Assembly: GCF_000182925.2 (NCBI RefSeq)
Contig: NC_026501.1
Location: 7,295,917 to 7,359,916 of the forward strand
Length of the DNA: 64,000 bases
Reading direction: 5' to 3'
DNA from: Neurospora crassa OR74A
Taxonomy: Eukaryota > Ascomycota > Sordariomycetes > Sordariales > Sordariaceae
Positions 56,573 to 64,000 of the stretch are shown in pieces. Numbering within the stretch: the first letter of the stretch is position 1; each line of letters begins with the position of its first letter. A program made the translations under genes and the position numbers. The notes under the pieces were generated by a model. It searched no databases, was not told where the DNA came from, and worked only from the letters and a program-made list of their open reading frames with translations.

Positions 56573-59500
56573 CTATCTCAAGGGAAGCGAGTGCTTCTCA
56601 AGCTTGGCTTGTTCCTCAGCAGCGTCCATGTAGAGGTCGATCAAGCAACCGGCGGACCACGCTTGGGTAGGAGACTGCAGTAGAAACCCAACGGTTAGCA
56701 TACTATTCGTGTGTTTAGGCGGTTGTGCATCTGGGAAACTCACCGAATCATGACACTCCTCTCCATTCTTGTTCGTCAACTCCGTAAGTCCAGCCCATGG
56801 GCTCCGCTGAATCATCTCCTTGCATCCTATAAGTCGCCTGGTGACCTGCTGGAACGCCTCAGTGCGGCCCTCGGCATCGTCACGGCCGCGGCGCATCAAG
56901 TCAAACTTGAGCAGCGCCCGGAGGAAGAAACCAGTCGGCCACAGCCACTCAGGACCCTGGTGGTAGTTGCGACCCTTGCTGGTGGCAAAGTCGTCGCTGT
57001 CCTCGCTGTTGTTGTAGTACGGTCTGTAGTTCATGTCGCTGGGGTCGAGCGTAGCCATACCAGTGGGACCACGGAGAGCGGCGTCGGCAACCCAGAGAGC
57101 ATGCATAGCGTGCTCCGGAACAAAGAGGTCGGCGGCGCATGTCATGGCAATGGGGAAGTTGCAGCGGAGCTGGTAGTCTTCATACTCCTTACCGGAACGG
57201 TAGAGATCCTTGTAGATGCCACGACGGTTGATGATCGCCGGGTTGACATCGTACTTGGAGTCCTCGTCGGGGGAGATGGGGACAAAGTAGCAACGCTCAA
57301 AGTTGTCCTTGATGAGAGCAGCCCAGTCCTTGAGAGTGATTTCGGTACCATCGGCCTTGCGAACACTAGAGTGCTTGAATTTGCCGGCTTCGTTGAGAGA
57401 AGCTGCCCACTTCAGGTTGCTGTACAGCATACCTGTGATCTCAACGGCGGCACCGTCTCTGGGAGTTCCTGGAACACCCTTGGAACCAGCACGCTCGCTC
57501 TCGCCCATCTTGTCCATCCAGGTACCGCAGTTGGCTTGATTACCGCCGAAGATGAAACCGTTGCTCCAGTCAACCTTGATCTCCTGGTTGAAACCGGCAT
57601 CGCTCATCTGCATATCCAAGTTGGGGCCGGCGTTGGCCTCACGGTACTTCATGCCCTCGGCATGGCGCTGGAAAACTTCCTGGATGATCTCGGCGATGGT
57701 GCTTTCCTTGCTGTACGCACGCTCATCGTCGACGTCAAAGTACGTGTCATCGTAAGGGAGGAAACGGCGCTTGACCTTGTCGTCTAGGATCGACAAGCCA
57801 TCAGGAACCAGACGGGTGTAGTCCTGGATGCACTGCAGGAAGAACCAGACAGAATCTCTAGAGTTGTATCTGGGGTTATTGCCGCTTCCTAGAAGATTAG
57901 GGATCATGCCATGCTTGAGCACACTGGCAAAGGCGTGGATGTGCTCTCTGGCTTCTGCGTAACGACCAGTACCGAGGTACAAGCCGCGGAGAGAAATGAA
58001 CACATCGCGACCCCAGCAGCGAGCCCACTCAACAGCGAAGTGAGGAAGACCCGCAGCAAGCGACGGCACGAGCCGGTTAGGATACAATGACGCTGATTTT
58101 ACCAGACCAGTCATCTGAACGCTAACCATGGCCAAACTCTGCAGGAACCATTGCCCCTTTATGACATTGTTGTTCATAAGGGAGATACCGCGTTCAAAGG
58201 CCGCGTTATAGGCTGTGCGAAGCACAAGACCGAAGTATCTAGGAAGTAAGAAGCTTGGGATGGGACGAATAGCATCAAAGCGCTCCTTCAACCATTGAGC
58301 AGGCTTCGCCAGCCGGCGAAAGTCGTCTTTCTTCGAGGCACGCTCAAGTCTCCCAACAATGTAGTCAAGAGCCCACTGGCCGTCTCGGAGATGCTGGCAT
58401 AGAGGATGGGCGAGATTGTTGTCCTTGATGACATCCTTCAGAATGCTCCACCAACCCTGCAATCCAGCGTACACAATCTTGCCGTGGCCAGGGATGTCGT
58501 AGGTTCCATCCTGGCCTTCGCTAGCATCACGCTCCTCAGGCTCGCACTTGTACAGAAGGAAGTTGAGATCGACAAGATCAAGCTCATCCATTGCTGCCTT
58601 TGCGCCAGAGGTGACAAAGTTGTCCAAACCACTCGAGTGTTCTGCCGCCGGGATCCAAGTCTCAAAGAGAGCAATACTTCCAGGAGGGAACTTCTCGCGG
58701 ACGGTGATAATGGTATCCTGGCCCTTGACTTCCATCCGCACGCCTGGCAAACCTACTAGACGGCTGGGAAGACCACGAAGATGCTTCTTGTCGCTCAGGA
58801 CCTCCTCAACAGCTTCCTTGCTGGCATCAACCTCGAGCATCCAGCTACCGAGATGGCGAGCCTTTGTACCGGTCAGGTGGACAGGGTTGAAAGCGCCATT
58901 GCCGTTTCCATAACCGGGGAACGCAGTGTGTGCGATGAGGAAGTAGCCCTTTCTTGACTCCTGATGGACTCTGTGGACAGTGACGTACTCGTCCTCATGG
59001 TGAATGTGCGTCTCATCATAGCCATCCATACCCATCAAGGTGTGGATCTGGTTGAGAAGCTTCTTCACACCAGCAATTCCATCCTTGCCCTCTCCCGTTT
59101 TAACAGGAGCTTTGGAAGCTTCGGACGTGTAAAGGCGGGTTTCGCCAACCAAGTCAACAAGCTTAGGATAGATCTCGTCGTATCCCATCACGCTGCCGGT
59201 AGCGCTAGCGCACATGGCAACCAGGGCTGCGTTTGGAAGCGTGTCACGCGCATCGCGCTTCTGAGCAGGAACCTCATTGTCATGAGTGCAGTCCATGAAT
59301 AGTGCCTGTACGGGAACCGGCCTGATACGGCGGATGACCTCGCGTGTGTAGACGCCATCCCCATTCGTGCCGCTGATGGACGACGAGCGGCCCTCGTTGC
59401 TTGATACCTCGTCAACTTCAAAGCTGCCAATAGGTCGACCTCCGTGACGATGAACCAGGCGACTGAGCTCGCCAGTGCTCCATGCTTGCATGGCCTCACG

Positions 59501-61424
59501 AATGAGTGCGCTGATACCCAGACGCTTGACAAAGACGTAATCCATCTCTTCGGAGCCGGTGAAAAGCTCCGCAACGACATAGAGATCGGGGCGAACACGA
59601 CGAGCCTCATCCAAAATGTGCTCAGCGACATGAAGAGGCGTGGAATGGCAGTTGTCAATACGGAAGCCGGCAAAGTATTTGGCCAGCATGCGGGCGTACT
59701 TGGTCATGTGCTCCCAAAGCCATGGGCTGTCTTCAGGACCGCTTCCGTAGCGGAGCTTTGTGCAGTCTCCCCAGACAATGACTTCTCGGCGAAGGTAGAC
59801 ACGAGAATCGGGACCGGCATTGTCGACCAGCGCGTTTCCGCCCCATACCCATCCGTTGTTTGCGAGAACCAGGTCTTCCTTCTTGTGCTTCTTCGTCTTC
59901 TCGTTGACGGGAAGACGAGTGAAGTACGTCTCGATCAGAGGATTCTCGGCGTTGATGGGCCCGAGCTTCGGGCCGTGGTCATCGAGCCGGACATACTTGA
60001 TGCGATTGAACAGCTGCTGCAGGATCTCGGCAACTTCGTCATCATATTCCTTGTAGAATGGAACGTTGACGATCTCCAGAATCTCGACAATCTTGGTTCT
60101 GGCTGCAGCCTGATCGGCAGTATTCTTTGTCTCTCCTTCGTACCGGCCGAAGATAGCAGACAAAAGAGCGGCAGCCACCTTGGGGTTAGCCCTCCGCCTG
60201 AAGCGCTCACCAAGATAATCCATGTTCTGCAGACCATGCTGGATCAAGAAATCTGCCTGCTCCTTAGGGGTAGCGGAGTGTAGAGAGTCGATACCTCCAG
60301 CTCCAACGGAGGCCTGTGGGAAGTCAATGTCGTTGGCAGCCCAGGACTTAACCGCGGCATCGGCATCGCGCTCCACATCAAGAGTATAGTACTCCCAGAG
60401 ACGAATCTCGGCAATTACCTCTTTCTTGATGGCATCCATAATCTTGACCAGATCATCGACGTCCTTGAGCTCGGTGGGAAGGCCAAGCTCCTCCAACCTG
60501 GTGCCCAGCTCGAGCAGCTTGGTGTCGAGCAGGTAAGCGGACTCGAGCCATGGCGCAGTCGTCAAGTTGTATCCGGCCTCGGGATGCTCCAAGAGCCACT
60601 CGCTGTTGTGTGCAGTGTGATTGAGGACAATGTCCGTCAAGCTGAGCAGGGAGTGGTTCTTCTCCAGACTTTCCACCATCTTCTGGACATCCGGCTCGCC
60701 TGCGGGGAAGCAAGCTGGGTCCCAGCCCAATTGATCATACAAGCTGTATGGCGAATTTGATGCACCTCGTACCTGCAACGGTGTGAAGTGGATCATGTTG
60801 TAACCTCGGTCGCTGATTCCCCGAAGATGGCGCTCCCAGTCTGTTGGATACTTGCCCATGAACTTGCTGATGATGGAGAAGATGGAGAGCGCCGGAAGTG
60901 GCAGCGGCTGCCCGTCCAGCGAGAGCCGGGGTGCGACATCGATATAGTACAACGGTGTCTTTTTCTGAGTAGCCTTGGTCACGGTGCCGTCGGCGTTGAC
61001 CAGGTTGCTGGCCAAATCAGGGAGCTCGGCATATGTGGTGTAGAAGGCGTACGCGCCAGCCTCGTAAATCGGGATCGAAATCTCGAGTGTGCGGTTGAAG
61101 TCAGGGACGAGCCTGTAGCGGATTTGTTAGCCATGTTTCCCGGTATTCTAGAGAATTCATCTGATAAGAAAAGAATAGGGGGTGGGTTGTTTACTTGAAC
61201 TCGCGGAACTTGTTCCGCTGGAACTGCTCGCCGTGCTCAGGGATGTTCACCCACAAGCTGCCATGGCTGCAGATGCTGGAAGTGCCCTCGATGGCAAAGC
61301 GAATGGTTACTGGATCCTTCGACTTTGGCGCAATGTAAATGTACTCGCCAGGCACGTCAGGCGAGCCATCGTCCTTCAGCGGCAATAGGTAAACTTCGTT
61401 GGAAACCATGGTTCTGGGGATCAT
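56573..61424 (-). CDS. Glycogen debranching enzyme (4-alpha-glucanotransferase / amylo-alpha-1,6-glucosidase)
   Basis: Three exons on the minus strand: 61424-61195, 61112-56744, 56674-56573; 1566 aa (1561 if the second Met at 61409 is used), the expected size for eukaryotic debranching enzymes. The N-terminal half carries the glucanotransferase domain: DIVLNHTAHNSEWL, FRIDNCHST with D563, VVAELFTGSE with E592, MDCTHDNEVP with D688. These correspond to the catalytic triad known for yeast Gdb1. The C-terminal half is the glucosidase domain: CWGRDVFISLRGLYLGTGR, GMIPNLLGSGNNPRYNSRDS, NQANCGTWMDKMGES, then GPEWLWPTGFFLRALL and SPTQAWSAGCLIDLY. It transfers maltotriosyl stubs and then hydrolyses the remaining alpha-1,6-linked glucose in cytosolic glycogen breakdown. 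The last intron (56675-56743, GTGAGT...CTGCAG) is 69 bp and has no stop in frame, so a naive frame reads through it. Confidence 0.97.
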
Positions 61425-64000
61425 GTTGGGGAAAGGGAGGCGGGGTCGGAGGGAGCTTCCCGCGACCTTTAGTACTAAGGGGAGCTCTGAGAGTGCTGGC
61501 GTGTCGGTGAGGGGCTAGGCTCTAGCGTAGCGGACCGGCGGCGATGGAGCTTGGTGCTAGGCGATTCGAGAGGAGACAAAACTTGTAAGGATCAACACGG
61601 TGGGATCCCAAGTATATCTGCCTGATCAGCAACAAAGTTAGAACGCTTTCACCCTATCAACGACGTCCGTACAGGCTGTGGGAGCTGTGGTGGCGATGCC
61701 TGTAACGACTGTAACGCTGAGAGGGCACAGGAAATCAGGGATACCGCTGGTCTTACGGTTGTTGGTCTCTTGGACACGAAATATGTAGACGACAGAAGAG
61801 ACAGAGAGAGCTTTCAGTTGCAAGCGACGTGGCTCCAACGAAAGCCAAGGGAGCCAGAGGCAGATTATGTATGTAGGCAATGTAGGTGATGGCGTCCAAG
61901 AGAGGTCCAAATCGTAGTATCGTAGGTATGGGCCCGTGTAGTTTGGCTGTGATAGGACCGGAAGCAGACAATAGCTTCCAGACTGGGGCTTGACTGTAGT
62001 AACTTGGCTGGCGAGCGAGCTTACAACCAAGTTTGGCTTCTAGCTCGACAGCTTGGCCAGGGGTTGATATACCAGAATGTCAGTCTAGAGCTGAAGAGAC
62101 CCGTCAGAAAACAGGCAAAAAGCAGCAAAGACAACCTAACATTGGCGATGCCACCCCAGCCCGTGTTCAACACCACCTCGGACCTGCCACGGCAACTTGA
62201 GTGCGTGGTGACAGACGAGACAAGGAAGTAAGCTGATGGAGGTCGTGAGAGCGCAGCACCCGACGTCGAGACGGCGCCAAGAGCGAGCTCGATCCACACC
62301 CAACAATTACTTGTCCAATTGCAGACGGGCGTGCAGGAGTGACACTGACAGCGAAGATGACTGCTGCAGGGCAGCTGCGACTTTGAAAGAAAAAGAGACG
62401 AGACCTCGATGGGAGTTGTGATGTGGTGGACGATGCCGCATTAGTTCGTGAAGCAACGAAGGTGTTGTGCACCTTCCTTTATGTCCATTCTCCATGTCAT
62501 GGCCTGAACCGTGTGCCTTCCCTCCCGCGAGATCTGAGGGTTTGCCTTATCGTCGGTTTCAACATCGGCGATTAAACAACGCCTTGACAGTTTGGCAGTC
62601 TGTGCCTGAAGATCCTTGACTCGTCACAACGTGCTTGGCCAGTTCCAGAACCATTCAAGTTGCGAGTCGAGAGAGCGCTCGGGGAGCTCCAGGTCCCAAG
62701 AACATTGCCCATGGCGCCCAACGGCCGGTGTAGTGTACATACAAGCTTCCCTGGAGCGCAGATCAATGCCCCGCTGTCTGGAATCGCAGAGTAATTTCCT
62801 CGACACGCCTGCCCGTTCCAAACATAACGACGGGAGACGCTGACCGCAACAAGACCTAAGCGGGGCAGTTTATTCCCGCCTCTAACGGGATGACGATATT
62901 CACCAGTAGGAGCTAGATGTACTCGGTAGAGGCTTGGACTTTTGGATTGGAGAAGGGGCCTTCTCCTCATCCTGCACACAAAGTTACGAAAGACCTGACG
63001 AATGTTATCCCGTCACCAGAGTCTCGACCGCTGTGAGAGTTAAAATGTTGGTTGGGATCACTTTTCGGGCCCCGGACCTGCCTGACTGCAGAAACTGCAC
63101 CCATAACGATCAACAGCTCCCAAAGCAATGGGATGTTCAAACGCTGTCTTGGAAAAAGGAACGAAGCGAGGGGTGGCATTGGGCTGCCCCGCGTCGATTC
63201 CAGGTCCCTGTCACATCTCCAATGACATCACCAAATGGCCGTGGTAGGCGCACAGACCACCACAACTCCCGCATCCGGAAGGGGACGGCATCGGACGACA
63301 GTCGTGGAACCGATCGGATCGGCACCTCTGTCGCTTCTCCCTGCTTGTCCGACTGCAGGTGATGCGCGACGGCCGTTTTTTTGAACGCGGAACCCGGTAA
63401 ATGTACGGCTTCCGGAGCCCAACATACTGAGATTTGGGCGGAGCTTTGCCGGGCTAAGATCCGAATCCGGCTCTGGGCGGGAACTGGTGAGGACCTTATA
63501 AGTGGCCTAGTGGAATATGCCCGCGAAACTTTGGGGCTTCTAATGATTGGGAGATGAGAAGCTTAATCACATCAGACGGTGGGTTTTGGACTTTAGACTG
63601 ATCCCAAGTCAAGATGTTGCTGCATATGCATCGTGCAAGACCTAACGATGTCGAAGATCGATGCTTGCCCGAAGAATTCACGTTGCGTCTGAAAACGGTG
63701 TGGCTATTCAGGACTAAATCAAAGGGACGGGTCTCAGCCGGATTGATGTCGACGATCCTCCAGGATGGGAAACTCTCATCAAAGTGCAACACAATCGGGC
63801 CACGTGGGCTCTCTCCTTCACGTGTAAGCCAAGCAGGTTGTGCGGTTCAAGTGATCAACTCCTGGACCCTGATAATGTTCCTGTCGGGACCGCTCGTATG
63901 GCATGATGTCTGAGCAAGGGAGGCAAGCCCGCCAGTTTTGTTCAAGTTTGCTCGAGCACGGTCCTCATCCGGAGATGGTAACTCCATTAAACAAGCTTTA
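61425..64000. other. Upstream of the debranching enzyme to the right edge; no gene seen
   Basis: The left part must include the debranching-enzyme promoter and leader. The remaining frames are short, overlap on both strands and lack motifs. A gene whose bulk lies beyond 64000 could begin here without being recognisable. Confidence 0.45.

Noticed and set aside
56711-57787. 358-codon plus-strand frame
   Set aside because: Antisense shadow of the glycogen debranching enzyme.
59444-60283. 279-codon plus-strand frame
   Set aside because: Antisense shadow of the debranching enzyme's glucanotransferase domain.

Overview
The window looks like filamentous ascomycete chromosomal DNA. The family matches, the intron style and the repeat landscape fit the Sordariales best (Neurospora/Sordaria-like), but the genus is an inference. 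Most introns are short (about 55-180 bp), begin GTAAGT, GTATGT, GTACGT or GTGAGT, have CTAAC or CTGAC branch sites and end in CAG or TAG. Intergenic DNA is full of microsatellites and TAGGTAC/GTACCTA palindromic words. I found no rRNA, tRNA, CRISPR array or intact transposon.

Layout. About 2.98-5.22 kb (+): a MATE-family transporter with four exons. 7.67-9.43 kb (-): a DHA1-type major facilitator drug/polyamine antiporter with three exons, convergent with the MATE gene. 16.21-17.80 kb (+): two BED-like CCHC zinc modules, a His-Gly tract and a C-terminal DUF3237 domain in one protein. 19.1-24.5 kb: a decayed metabolic block made of a tannase/feruloyl-esterase pseudogene (+), an apparently intact CmcJ/AsaB/GA4-desaturase-like oxidoreductase with unusually long introns (+), and a cytochrome P450 pseudogene (-) that contains a roughly 95-bp CTT repeat. 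32.1-33.8 kb (+): an SREBP-class bHLH regulator. 36.96-37.91, 42.05-42.76 and 47.37-47.87 kb (-): single-exon low-complexity orphan genes. 44.67-45.85 kb (-): a HExxH zincin resembling fungal aspzincins but without a visible signal peptide. 49.4-50.0 kb (-): an unrecognised coding-like remnant. 53.68-54.69 kb (+): a four-exon single-pass membrane protein with an eight-cysteine CFEM-like ectodomain. 56.57-61.42 kb (-): the bifunctional glycogen debranching enzyme, the clearest identification in the window.

The genes do not form one pathway. Housekeeping (glycogen debranching), two drug/metabolite exporters and two candidate regulators lie among long gene-poor stretches. The 19-24.5 kb block is the one place where neighbours look functionally related: esterase, 2-OG-dioxygenase-like enzyme and P450, as in a secondary-metabolite cluster that has lost two of its three recognisable members. 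Splice sites were placed by eye from consensus, reading phase and family continuity. No alignment or transcript data were available.
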